Positions 22,626 through 34,900 of a stretch of DNA of 64,000 nt are shown here, one piece after another. The notes below the pieces were generated by a model. The model saw only the letters and a program-made list of their open reading frames with translations, was not told the DNA's origin and did no database searches. Location: contig OX336388.2 in the NCBI GenBank assembly GCA_946902985.2, positions 1,507,490,545 to 1,507,554,544 on the forward strand, in the 5' to 3' direction. The translations under genes were made by a program, and so were the position numbers. Numbering within the stretch: position 1 is the stretch's first letter; each line of letters opens with the position of its first letter. Origin of the DNA: Meconema thalassinum (Eukaryota > Arthropoda > Insecta > Orthoptera > Tettigoniidae).

Positions 22626-23870
22626 CAATAATTCAGTATACGAACTCTAAACTTCCGAATCCTTACTCGCTCCCGTAATCTCCGCCAACCGGCTGGAGGT
22701 GCATTGCTATAGGAGCACTTGAAACATTCACATGCCTTATTGCATTTCATACGTAATGCACAGCACCCGAAGACGTGGATTTCTTGTTGGGATACACTAT
22801 TCCCCTAACGAGTGGTCATTACCCCACGGTGAATTTCCCAAATTATTACAATACAATATTTGGGCAGTTCCGAGATCCAATATGCTCAAAACTTTGTAGT
22901 GAGTCGTAAGGATTACGCTATACCATCGTCCAATTGTCTGGATAGCGCAGGTGGTATTGCTCAAGATTTGTAGCTGGGAGGTTACGGGATTGGCTCTCCC
23001 TACCTGCAATTTTTCTAACTTGTTCTGTTTGGCTTTCTATTTATTAAAATGTCTATTTATTGATTTGTCTAGTAAAATGTTCTTAAGGTATGCATATGCG
23101 CAAATATCAAATAGTGTTTTCGTTATTGAATTCTCGCTTTATCGAATAATGTAGTTTTTTCCTCACAGAATATTTCTAGGAAAAGTAGCCTAGGCCTATT
23201 CATTTGGCATGAAAATTAGCAAGAAAATTATTCAAAGTGAGAACGAAGTGGTGTTTTTAATGAAAAGAGTTGTTTTTTCAATCATAAATACCGGATTGGT
23301 GGCAAAAGTACTAGTCCGACATCAACCATCCTCGAAATTGAATTTTATGAAACTTATCGACAGTTCTGAGCAAAGACTTCTTGAATAGCGTTTTGAAACC
23401 AATTATAGAAACAGAAAATATCCTTCTTCCAGTCGACTCCTGGAGAGGCCAATCGAAAACATCGTTGTATGTTGAAATCTTTCAGGACGATGATAAACTA
23501 TTAGCGTGTACAATCAAAGTGCTTACTACATCAGTGTACTCATAGATCGTTGCTTATAAGATGCAATAGGTATGTGAACTGAAATTAATTAATTAATTAA
23601 ACTAATGGTTGATCGAAAATTGCTCATTTAATATACAATTATCAATACTTAGACATGTACCCACTTAATAAATTTTGGGGACAATTTTCAATATTTAAAT
23701 ATTTTTGACGTGGAAAAACAACTTAAATTTTGCCTCATACAGATCACATTCATTGAATAATTTCAGTCGATTGTGTCATCTATATTACTTCGTCCTGTCT
23801 TCACTGCGTAATTCCTGCTATTAAGAGAAAATTACAGCGTAGACGCATATGTTTTAATGAAGCCAGTATT
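22626..23870. other. No gene recognised
   Basis: Non-coding. A degenerate tRNA-like patch (TGGATAGCGCAGGTGG, then GGTTACGGGATTG) at about 22930-23000 could be an old SINE head. A short AATT repeat lies at 23584-23600. Confidence 0.4.
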
Positions 23871-23873
23871 CAA

Positions 23874-24152
23874 ATGAGCCTGCTTGATTCTATATGCGTG
23901 GCTAACACTTCTACTTATCTATTCCCTAAAGTTAGTTTTAGTCATCACTTTAAGTTATGGACAAAGTCAAGTGGAGTAGCCCTCATTATTCGCTATTCCG
24001 TTTGTGAAGTTGAGAGCGACAGCTGCAAAGCTGCCCTTCCTAATAGTAATGAAATCAACTTAACAAACTTCAAACTACACTGCATTTTCTCTTCCGAAAA
24101 TTCCGTTTGCCGTGTTTCAAATTTCAGTCTGCGTCCTGGTAACACGTGCTAG
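23874..24152 (+). pseudogene. Possible LINE endonuclease fragment
   Basis: A 92-residue frame with SSGVALIIRYSVCEVESDSC followed by a beta-rich stretch (LTNFKLHCIFSS). The order resembles the middle of Jockey/CR1 endonucleases, where GGVALYV is followed by strands naming the element's posts. The catalytic residues are not covered. It could be a decayed fragment or chance. Confidence 0.3.
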
Positions 24153-24757
24153 ATTTCATGAGTTAACTGATAATCGAGACATATTCAAATGACAAACAAG
24201 ACAGAGGCTGTCTATCTAAAGTATACACTATATAGTGTTTCGGACTACTCATTTTAAATTTTTGGCAACTACTTAGTATCTATTCAGTAAAACCATTTGA
24301 ATACAGATCATTATACCCTTAATTCAGTTTTCTTCTGTCATCGATTCACATAAAAAAACAATGCGGAATAGAAATAAAACGTGATGATTAAGTAGAAGTA
24401 TCCCTGGCGAAAAATTGAATGCAATGCTTATTTACTACTAAATGGTGAGGAGATTTAAAGGAAACCTTCAATTTACACAATTTTTACTATCTTCTTCAAA
24501 ATGATTCGCTAATTGGTAAATATTGAACAAAGAAAGCTGTGGGAAATAGACAAAGAATATACTCTATATTAATAAGAATGTTATGTAATATGGCAAGGAT
24601 TCATTTATTTCTTTACATTTATTGGATTAACAGTACAATAAGACCTGATTATTTTGCATTCTTACATGTGAGGTTTACAGAACATTACATTTCCATAAAG
24701 TTATCTCACACTGTGAATTCGTAAACAATTTCTGATTGTTTGAATCATTATTTAGTA
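24153..24757. other. No gene recognised
   Basis: AT-rich flank up to the Helitron end. Nothing supported. Confidence 0.5.
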
Positions 24758-25525
24758 CTAGCTGAAGTACCCGTGCTTCGCTGCGCGTCATAAATAAATT
24801 AAAATGTGAAGGTGGCAGTTAAAACAGGGGATAGGCGACGTGCTGCGCAGAGGGAGATTAAGGATGGAACATTTTGTCCAACTACACCGCTCGGCGTTGA
24901 CCGTGTTTTATAGCACACATTTAGGTTTTACTAGCTAACCATTGGAGATACCTTTCGGATAGAAAATGTAATTTTAAACCTCGTATATGCCATCAAAAGT
25001 TTGCTATTTCTTAGCGTTCTCTTTTATTTGAAATGGAAATATGAAAGTTTGAAACCAAAGGGTGTAATGACGACACTAAAATGGTCGCCATCTTTAAAGA
25101 GTGCAAAGTATTGAAATCAAAATAAACCTATTTGTTAACCAGGTAAATCAGCTACTTCCATGTGAAATTCATGTAAATCGGACCAGTGGTACTTGCGTGA
25201 TTGAGTAATACACAGACACACACCATCTAATTTTTAGCCTCGCTTCACTCGCGTCATAGTCGTGTCAGATTGTTATTCAATGAAAAGCAGGTTTAACCCC
25301 GTTATCACCCCTTTAAAACCTGAATACCCAAAAATCCCTCCTTAGTAGACGTTTTCGACACACAACAAACATATCCCCAAAATATCATTCTTCTAACGTT
25401 AATAATTTTGGTTGGTCGATGAGAGTGAAGCTCCAAAAATCCTTCCTTAGTGGACGTTTTTCTTCCAGAATTTCACCCCTCCCCATAGGCCCCTTAAATT
25501 GCATTTAGGAAAAAACGGTCGAACA

Positions 25526-25535
25526 CCTATTTATT

Positions 25536-25603
<68 letters not shown>
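25526..25603. repeat. (TTTA)n microsatellite
   Basis: About 19 near-perfect TTTA units inside the first unit of the tandem array; other units have only one or two at this place (CTATTTACTTA), so the expansion is local. Confidence 0.9.
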
Positions 25604-25604
<1 letters not shown>

Positions 25605-28210
25605 AACAGATTGATATCCTCCGAGTTTCAAACTCCTCGCCTATGTCGTTGAAGAGATACACGCTCCGTTAGGAATCTTTCAACCCCCACTTTTCATCCC
25701 TTTCACCTCAAAATATACACTACATCGAAAAAACATTAGACATGTGTCAGCTTATTTTTAATGATTAGTATATGTGCCAAGTATCACATCCCCAAATGAA
25801 ACCACTCGTGAGATATTGTTATTCAATGAAATGCACGTTTACCCCCTTATCACCTCCAAGAACCTGAATATCCAAAACTCTTTCCTTAGTGGACGTTTTC
25901 GACATACAACGAACATATCCCCAAATTTTCATGTTTCTAACTTCAATAATTTTGGCTGGGCGATGATGAGTGGGTGAGTCAGTCAGGACATTTTCTTTCA
26001 TTTATTTTTGATAATTTACCCCCTCCCCATGAACCCCTTAAAAAGGATTTATGAAACAAACGGTCGAACACCTATTTACTTATTTAAAGCTGTTTTCCCC
26101 CTGAGTTTGATGAGTAAGTGAGTCAATCAGTTAGGACACTTTCTTTCGTGTTTTTTTCCCCCAGAATTTCACCCCTCTCCAAGAGCCCCTTAAATTGGAT
26201 TTATGAAAAAACGGTCGAACACCTATTTACTTGTATTTTAAGCTGTTTTTTCCGCCGAATTTCAAACTTCTCGCCTATGTCGTTTCAGAGATACACGCTC
26301 CGATAAGAATCCCTCAACCCCCAATTTTCACCCCTTTCACCTCATAATATACACCACATCGATAAACCCTTAGACATAAGTCTGAATATTTTTAATGATT
26401 AGTTTATATACCGAATATCACATCCCCAAAGAAACAAATCGTGAGATATCGTTATTCAATGAAATGCACGTTTACCCCATTAACACCTCTTTAAAACCCG
26501 AATAAACAAATGTTTTCGACATACAGCCAACATATTCCCAAAATTTCATGTTTCCAACTTTAATAGTTTTCGCTGGGCGTGATGAGTGAGTCAGACAGGA
26601 CATTTTCTTTCAATTATTTTTACCAGAATTTCACCCCTCCCCATGGTCCCCTTATTGGATTGATGAAAAAACGCTTGAACACCTATTAACTTATTTTTAA
26701 GCTGTCTTTTTCCCCTGAGTTTGCTGAGTGAGTGAGAGAGTTAGTCAGTCAGTTAGGACACTTTCTCTCCTTTTTCCCCCCAGAATTTCACCCCACCCCA
26801 TTGACCCCTTAAGTTAATTTATGAAAAACGGTCGAACACCGATTTACTTACTTTTTAAGCTGATTTTTTTCACTGAGTTTCAAATTTCTCGCCTATGTCT
26901 TTTAAGAGATAGGCATACACGCTGCGTTAGGAATCCTTCAACCCCCACTTTTCACCCCTTTCACCTCATAATAATACACCACATCGAAGAACCCTTAGAC
27001 ACATGTCTGCTTATTTTTAATGATTAGTTTATATGCCGAGTATCATATCCACAAATGAAACCACTCGTGAGATATTGTTATTCAATGAAATGCAGGTTTA
27101 ACCCCCTTAAGACCCCTTTAGAAACTGAATATCCTAAAATCCTCCCTTAGTGGACGATTTTGTCATACAACGAACATATCCCCGAAATGCCATGTTTCCA
27201 GCTTCAATATTTTTAGCTGGGCGATGATGAGTGAGTGAATGAGTCAGGACATTTTCTTTCATTTTTTTTCTTCAGAATTTTACCCCTCCCGATGAACCCC
27301 TTCAATTGCATTGATAAAAAATCTGTCTAACAGCTATTTACTTACTTTAAAGCAGTTTTTCCCCCTGAGTTTGATGAGTGAGTGAGTCAGTCAATCAGTT
27401 AGGACACTTTCTTTCCTGTTTCCCACCCCCCTCCGAATTTCACCCCTCCCCATGGGCCCCATAAATTGGATTTATGAAAAAACCGTGAAACACATATTTA
27501 CTTACTTTTTAGCTGATTTTTTCCGCTGTGTTTCAAACTCCTCGCCTATGTCGTTTAAGAGATACACGCTCCGTTAGGAATCTTTCAATCCCCACTTTTC
27601 ACCCCCTTCACCTCATAATATTCACCACATCGAAAAACCCTCAGACACGTGTCTTCTTACTTTTAATGATGAGTTTATATGCCGTGTATCACATCCCCCA
27701 ATGAAACCAATCGGGAGATATTGTTATTCAATGAAATGCAGGTTTAACCCCCTTAAGACCCCTTTAGAACCTGAATATCCGAAAATCCCCCCTTAGTAGA
27801 CGGTTTTGACAAACAATGAACATATCCCCAAACTGTCATGTTTCTAACTTCAATACTTTTGGCTGGGCGATGATGAGTGGGTGAGTGAGTCAGGACATTT
27901 TCTTTCAATTTTCTTTTTTCAGAATTTCACCCCTCCCCATGAACTCCTTAAATTTGATTTATGAAAAAAAAAAAATGTCGAACCGCTATTTACTTACTTT
28001 AAAGCATTTTTCCCCTGAGTTTGATGAGTGAGTCAGTCAGTCAAGCAGTTAGGACACTTTCTTTCCTTCCCCCCCCCCCCCCCCAGAATTTCACCCCTCC
28101 CCATGGGCACCTTAAATTGGATTTATGATAAAACGGTCAAACACATATTTACATATTTTTAGCCTTTTTTCAATTTTGAAAAAATAGGCTTATGAGATCA
28201 CCTTTTGTCC

Positions 28211-28258
28211 GTGTGTGTGTGCGTGTGTGTGTGTGTGTGTGTGTGCGTGTGTGTGTGA
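28211..28258. repeat. (TG)n/(CG)-interrupted microsatellite
   Basis: Nearly pure TG/GC dinucleotide run that forms part of family H. Long frames on both strands here are low-complexity artefacts. Confidence 0.9.
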
Positions 28259-29547
28259 TTCGTGTGTCCCCCCCCCCTAATAAAATCGAAACGGCTGGAG
28301 CGATTTCAATGAAACTCGAGAAGTTCATAGCACTATTCCCGGCGACCTCGACCGTGCCCTTCAAATTTTGTTACGTCTCTCCAATCCAACATGGCGGCTG
28401 TGCGAAATATTTCACTAGCATTCAATATCTCCGAAACTATTACCGATATCGCCCTGAAATTGTGTACGGTGATAAAGGGCACTACTAGAAGTTCATCTAT
28501 GAGACTTTCAAAAACCTGGTGACTACAAAACCAACATGGCGGCCAAGCGAAGTTGAGATATTTAAATAGACTTTTCTCGCGATTTAACTATCTAAATGTA
28601 ATGAAACTTGGTACAGCAAATGTTTATACACATTGTAATGCACTGGAGTCTAATTTAGTTCAATTGTTTACATAACCTCAAAATGGCGGCTGTGCGAAAT
28701 ATTTCACTGACATTCTATATCTCCGAAACTATTACAGATATCACCCTGCAATTTTGTACGGTGATAAAGGGTACTGATACAGGTATACCTATGTATATTT
28801 CATAAACCTGTAAAGTACGAAATGAACATGGCGACCAAGCGAATTTAAAATATTTTAATAGACTTTTCTCGTGATTTAACTCTCTGAGCGCAGTGAAATG
28901 TGGTACAGTAATTGATTTTTCAGATTGTAATGCACTGCCATCTAATTTAATTCAATTGCTTACATAACCTCAAGATGGCGGCTGTGCGAAATTTTAAAAT
29001 TAAGTTTTAATTTCTTGTGTCGTAATCATGCGATCGAAGTGAAAGTTTGAATAATGAACCTAGGCAATAATTGTCCTTGAATGGTACATAACTCTATGGC
29101 CTATACACATACACTCCTAAATGGTGAGCTCCCGAAATATTTAGACGGTTCTCAATATCTATGAATCTTTTACAGCAACCAAACTGAATTTTTTAATGTT
29201 CATAGAGACTATGAACATATGTTCACCTATAGGACTTTCAGGAACCTGGTGAGCACAAATCCAACACGGCGGCGACGCGAAATATAAATATTTAAATGGA
29301 CGTTTCTCGCGAATTAACTATCCGAGTGCAGTGAAACGTTGCACGTTAAATGCTTATACAAATGTTGATCCACTGGCATCTAATTTATTTCAATGGTTTG
29401 CATTATCACAAGATGGCTGCTGTGCGTAATTTTAAAATCTCGTTTTTACTTCTTGTTGTCTAATCATGCGATTGAAGTTTGAATACCGCACGTACACAAT
29501 AATCTTAATGTAATAGTACAAAAATAAAAATCCAACCTGGCGACCAT

Positions 29548-30467
29548 CATCATCATCATCATCATCATTTCCCCTTATCCAGCTCCTGCCGGGTCGGGGT
29601 ATTTATGGCACTTCTCCACTTTCCTCTTTCCTTCCACAATTCTTCTTCCACGATCTTGTCCCAGTCCAGATTCCTTTTTCTCACGCTGTTCTTCACTGAA
29701 TCGATCCACCTTGTTCTAGGTCTTCCCCTTGCTCTCTTACCCTTGCACTTGGCCTCCAGCACCTGTCTTGGTATTCTATTTTCCTCCATCCTCTTTACAT
29801 GTCCAAACCACCTTAGTTTATTCTTCTCAATTCTCTCATTTAGTTTTCCCATCCCAACTTCCTTCCTAACATCTTCATTCCTCACTCTGTCTTTCCTTGT
29901 CTTACCTATCATACTTCTTAGGAATTTCATTTCACTGGCTTGGATTTTACTCTCATGCCTGCTTGTCAGGGTCCAAGTCTCAGCTGCATAAGTTAATATG
30001 GGTACATAGTACATTTTATACATTACCTCCTTGCTTTTCCTTGGTACTTCCTTATCCCAAACAAGTTTTCTTACACTTTGATAGAATGCATTGCTCTGCT
30101 GTACCCTCCTGCCAATCTCCATGTCCAACCTACCAGTTTGCATCAATTCACTTCCTAGGTATTTGAACGTGTCCACAATTTCCAAACTCTGACTTCCAAT
30201 TTTCACAGTGCCCTTTCCTTGTCTTTCCCCTCTTGTCATCACCATGGTCTTGCTTTTCTCTATACTGATTTTCAGGCCATACTTCTGAATATTTTCGTTC
30301 AGTGCATCTAGTTGTTTTTGCACTTCTTCGGTGTTCCTTCCCCAGACCACAATATCGTCTGCAAATAATAGTAACTTCATTTCTTTATGTCCATATGCTT
30401 CCTTTGTTTCCTTTACAATTTCATCCATTACCATTATGAATAAAAGAGGTGACAGCACACTCCCCTG
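29548..30467 (-). pseudogene. 5'-truncated LINE reverse transcriptase with (ATG)n tail
   Basis: An uninterrupted ~300-codon minus-strand frame begins in the middle of RT domain (QGSVLSPLLFIMVMDEI), then carries the catalytic FADD box at 30354-30365, DTFKYLGSELMQTG, LTYAAETWTLTSRHE, SEMKFLRSMIGKTRKDRVRNE, KLRWFGHVKRMEENR and GRPRTRWIDSV. It stops after DKGK at about 29565 and is followed by a (ATG)n tail (29548-29568). The 5' boundary at 30467 coincides with return to family H sequence. The clean frame and intact tail suggest a fairly recent insertion. It is a fourth LINE lineage, of the type with the FADD and RGRPRTRW tail. Confidence 0.85.
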
Positions 30468-31499
30468 AAATATTTAGACGGTTCTCAATATCTATGAATC
30501 TGTTACAGCAATTAAACTGAAATTTTGTATGTTGATTGTGGCAGTTAACATAAGTAGGATATATGAAAATAGGCTGTATAGTTCTTCACGGAACTACTTG
30601 TTTATGTTGATTTTTTTTCGCTGAGTTTCAAACTCCTCGCCTATGTCGTTTTAGAGGTACACGCTCCGTTAAGATTCTTTCCATCACCACTTTCCACCCC
30701 TTTCACCTCATCGAAAAACCCTCAGACACGTGTCTTCTTATTTTTAACGATGAGTTTATATGCCGAGTATTACATCCCCCAATGAAGCCAATCGGGAAAT
30801 ATTGCTATTCAATGAAATGTAGGTCTACCCCCATAACACCCCTTTAGAACCTGAATATCCAAAACTCCTCTCTTAGTGGTCATTTGCGGCCCTTTAGGAA
30901 GCTGCATACCAAATTTAATTCCAATCCGTTCGGTGGTTTCTGAGATTTCGTGATGAATATATGATTGAGTGAGTGGTATTTGACAAATATATAGTAGATA
31001 GTGTCAAGTCTTTGTTATGCTAAACTCGGTTGACAGTGCTGTGTGAGCAGTTGAGAATCTAACGGGATTTCAAGTAAAGATCCTCATTTCTATACCGGCA
31101 GTGCAGAGCGCAACTCGCATCCAGTCGGCCGTGTCTCGACCTGAGCTACTGTATGTTGCCATGGAAACTATCTGCCTTGCCATTCCTTCATGAGTATATT
31201 TTATGATTTGATTAGCCTGTGCTTGAGTGCAAAAGGGCCGAAATCAGAAGAATGACAAAGTCTATCGAAAAATCATGTAGCCAGCGGTTCCTTCAGGGTC
31301 CTAAACTATGTGTGTGCAAAATTTGGTAGAGATAGGTGGAACGGTGTAGATTTGTATACGGAACAGACCCACCCACATACATACATACAGACTTTCACTT
31401 TTATTAATATGATTTTTACGTTATATTATTTTATTTTCTTTCTGCAATTTTGGCTGAACACTTAGATGACAAGGTCTACAGTAGCATAAAAATAAAGAA

Positions 31500-31892
31500 A
31501 TTACTCTTAAATTCTAACTCACGGTAGGTGAGTGGTTATCGTGTCGGACTACCAACCCCAAGCTTGCAGGTTCGCTCCTGGCCGTGGTAATTGTTTTTTT
31601 TAAGGCGACAAAAATCTCGGCACGTATGTCATACGTTTTTGGCATGTTAAAGAACCCATTTGAATTCGGCTGTGTTCATAATGGAGAAAATAATCTCGGG
31701 ATTTTCCGCCAACACCAAGTTCCTCCTTTCTCTACTCGAAAGAAGTTAAGTGTCAAGGAGGTTAGATATCTAACCTCCATGACTTTCATTGCGCTCTAAG
31801 GAATGACAAAATTTGACATACAAGCTGCTCATTGGCCGCAAATAACAAAGCTTGCACCCGGCGACCGAGGTCATACGATATTATTATTATTA

Positions 31893-31944
<52 letters not shown>

Positions 31945-31945
31945 A
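31500..31945 (+). mobile_element. tRNA-headed SINE with (ATT)n tail
   Basis: The head contains GTGAGTGGTTATCGTGTCGG (A-box region) and CAGGTTCGCTCCTGGCC (B-box region, about 31566-31583), with CACGG/CCGTG stem ends. The body includes GGCATGTTAAAGAACCCATT, shared inverted with the SINE at 53860-54045. An (ATT)n tract of about 65 bases (31878-31943) ends it. Confidence 0.75.
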
Positions 31946-34900
31946 GTAGAGTAAGGATGCAATAAGCTTGTCATTCGTGTTAACCGGGCCACAGTCTGTA
32001 GAAAAGGTGAAACATGTCCTTGAAAGTCATTGTCAATTATTAGTAGATAACAATGTTTTGGCACATATTGTACCCTTTCGTTATCATATGGAACATGTGT
32101 TCGTATCCCAGCTAGTTCAAGGTCTTTCGAGGCATGGGGCGTTCAACCCACTATACGAGCACATATTCAGGATTTGAGTCTATCAGGTAACTACTCCATT
32201 TGAAAGAAACAACATAGTCCTAAATATCACATTTAATGGTACTAATTCATGGCAAAACACAACACAAAACACATAAATATTTTACAATTACTTCCCACAA
32301 CAAAAATCAAAATTACATGTGAGTCTCTTCTCATACAGTTTGGTGCTCCTCTACACCCATATCCTAGATATCCTATCGTTGATGCTCTTTGACATTTGCG
32401 AGTGTCCATAGTGTTCTTCACGTGGCACACTTTAACACAAATTTGCATATCACAACACAACAAATACAAATTACATTTAAATAACATTAAATATGCAATT
32501 ATTAAATATTTATCCGTTTTGACACGGAACATTTACTTTAAATGACATTGATTCATTAGCTTATGCCTTGCTTAGCTTGTGTTTCTTTTCCGCGCGTATC
32601 GTCTTCTTTTCCCATAAGTTTCAAACGCTGAAGTGGTACACCTTCCCATCCAAAGTACACGTAGTTATAGACATTATATAGCTTCAACATACAACACTCT
32701 TCTGGGTCTGGTCATATCATTATCGTTATAAACGTGTCATATCATTAAATTATGCTACCCGTATGAATAAATTAGCATGAACTGGGTAATAATTCTTTAC
32801 AAAAATGAATCTATTTATTTGGTGCAGTTAATTTGTCCTCGGACAATAACTTGGCCAAATCTTATCCAATTACACCATTCCAACATTCCATATGTATGGA
32901 AACAGTACATATAATTCATTTGATGCCATCATATCAAGCACATCTTAATTACTTTTCAAAATATCGAGATCCTTCAGTGTCCCACTACAATCTTGAAAGA
33001 AAAGGATCCGGTCTTTTTGACTCCCTTTAGCGTGAACAAGAGATTCGTCACGGACCGTCCTAGGCAAGCTGGCTGCCGGGTCTGTGGATTCTACCTGCTA
33101 CCCTGACCGACTTCCTGCAATGGCCATGTGCTCACTCAATGGTGCAGCTCTGCTAGGGGTTCATGATTGGATTGTGTCATTACGAATTGAGTCGATCTAA
33201 TTATTTAATACCTCTTTCTTCTTAAGTATTCAATCCATGGATTGGTCTGCGGCAGTTCTCCAGACGGCTCTATTTATAGCTTTCCTCTTCATCTCTTCAT
33301 AGTTTCGTTTGAATACCTACACTTAAAGTATTTAATGGGCTCATATCGGTTCCTAATTAGTATTCAAAGCGAGGGATGGATCACAAAATAGCTTCGCCGT
33401 TCTATGGACGTAATCAGTTGCTTTGCGCGCGTCCCAGCTGAGTTTCAAACTGTTATCTCACTGGACGGGCACGAATATACCTAGAGGAACTCCACGTTTC
33501 CTACTCGAAGAACTTTTGCCTTATCTCTAAGGGCTGATCGTGGGTAAAAATAATATTTCTTACAGATGACTCAATTCCTAAAGCACTCATGACCTTCATA
33601 CATTTACTTATAAGTCAAAGTTTTACGTAGCTCCAAAACAAGTATTAATTTACTGGCATTTAAATTGAATATCTTAATGGCTCTCAAATACAACCATGTA
33701 GAATATAACATAATAAAACATTTATCTATCATTTCAATGACACTGAAAAACTCTCTTTATCTCGCTATTTATCTATCTTTCTTACTTTTCACAATAACAC
33801 AGTATTTTTACAATATACATGACACACTTTTACGTTCTATAGGTATGAATACGCCGATTTATATATTTATTATTGTTACCGACCCCAGATTATATTATTA
33901 TTATTATTAGTTAACATTATCGTTACTTTCATCAACATCTTACGCCTAAATGGTCGTAAGCTTGTCATCCTCAAAGCCATATATTTATAAAAATACGAGG
34001 GATGTGAACTCGTACACAAATGACTGTTAATTCTTAATATTTGAGGAAATGATTTGTTGTATGGTGAGCTATTAAATCATATCAACATATTGGAATGGTA
34101 CTCACTTTCATTCTTGCTGGGTTAGTCCAACATGACAGCAATTCGCCCACCATCATGCTTGCTTTAAGCCATCATTACACTTTCCGTACGACACATTGCA
34201 TAGGATTTGCACATGGTAATTATATCTTGCACTAGTGGCATTTTACACTTTTTAAACAACACACATTCTTTTAACATATAAACATAAACACTTTTAATGA
34301 TCACTGTAACATAACGTTATACACAATTTTGCACACGGATCCTTGCTTGGATTCCCGCTATTGCCTGACTTCAGAGATGCGATGCAGCTAAATCCTGACA
34401 ACCGCCTGTCTCCTTCGAAAGTCTATCTCGCGTGTGTGTGCTCATCTCCCGTCTGCTACAGCTTCTATCTTCTCTACTGAAAAGTTGCTCAAACATAGAT
34501 CACAAATACTTGTGATGCCTTCCAGGTTCCCGTAAAACTGTAGTGTTAATTACATGTGCATGTGTTATTTTAACTATTATAACACTCCCTGTGGATAGGT
34601 TCATTGTCTGTAAACATCATCCTAAAATATCTCTACGCTGTACTGATTATTTAGTCGCGTATACTGTCTGCTTATACGTCTGCTGTAGACTAATTATCAT
34701 ATAATGCAGAATTACTTTTATTATGCTGCATGATGCGCCTTTCATTGTTCATTACTAAAATACTGAACGTCGCTACTTATAAATTTCTCGCACTTTCCTG
34801 CGTGATCGAACAGCATGTCGCCCCACGAGTTGAGTCAAGAACAACTGAACGTCTCCTCCAGCTTCTCCCATATAAAGCTTTGTGACGAAAAGTAGTCCAC

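Larger units (their letters stand above)
28160..30600 (-). repeat. Interspersed repeat family H, copy 2
   Basis: Reverse-complement counterpart of 6634-7990, with the same blocks in inverse order: terminal palindrome (28163-28190), (TG)n tract (28211-28258), then repeated GCGGCTGTGCGAAAT units. It lies inside the 640-bp array and is interrupted at 29548-30467 by a truncated LINE; family H sequence (ATATTTAGACGGTTCTCAAT) resumes at 30470. The far end reads ACAAGTAGTTCCGTGAAG on the minus strand. Confidence 0.75.
25272..30960. repeat. ~640-bp tandem repeat array, interrupted
   Basis: An anchor (GTTATTCAATGAAATGCA) starts at 25272, 25818, 26451, 27077, 27723 and (as GCTATTC) 30804. Spacings are 546, 633, 626 and 646 bases. 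The last gap becomes about 641 if the ~2440-base insertion at 28160-30600 is subtracted. Each unit has the same order of blocks, including CAGAATTTCACCCCTCCCCA, AAACGGTCGAACACC and CTCGCCTATGTCGTT. Units are non-coding. Short GTGAGTGAGTCAGTCA motifs vary in number between units. Confidence 0.85.
24758..31412 (-). mobile_element. Helitron-like element carrying a tandem array
   Basis: Minus-strand element. Its 5' end at 31412 reads A|TCATATTAATAAAAGTGAAAG, the TC start after host A. Its 3' end at 24758 reads GCGCAGCGAAGCACGGGTA...CTAG|T, the CTRR terminus before host T, with the same GC-rich GCAGC..AGCACGGG motif as the ends at 48164 and 58109. Length 6655 bases. No Rep/helicase gene remains, so it would depend on another element. 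It contains a ~640 bp tandem array and later insertions. Confidence 0.7.

Noticed and set aside
22797..23154. Overlapping frames of about 70 codons
   Set aside because: No motif; typical random frames, with a degenerate SINE-like patch inside.
25272..28150. CRISPR-like array
   Set aside because: Units are ~640 bases, tandem without unique spacers, and the genome is eukaryotic.
28170..28488. Frames on both strands through the TG/CA tract (HTHTHT and VRVCVC proteins)
   Set aside because: Low-complexity translation of a microsatellite inside a non-coding repeat.
29605..30166. Plus-strand 128- and 89-codon frames
   Set aside because: Antisense of the truncated LINE RT.
31508..31590. Possible functional tRNA gene
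   Set aside because: Has A/B-like boxes but imperfect cloverleaf pairing, and continues into a SINE body with an (ATT)n tail.
31786..32064. Poly-asparagine protein
   Set aside because: Translation of the (ATT)n SINE tail.
33665..33910. 81-codon hydrophobic frame
   Set aside because: AT-rich composition gives I/L/Y-rich translation; no start context, homology or neighbours to support a gene.
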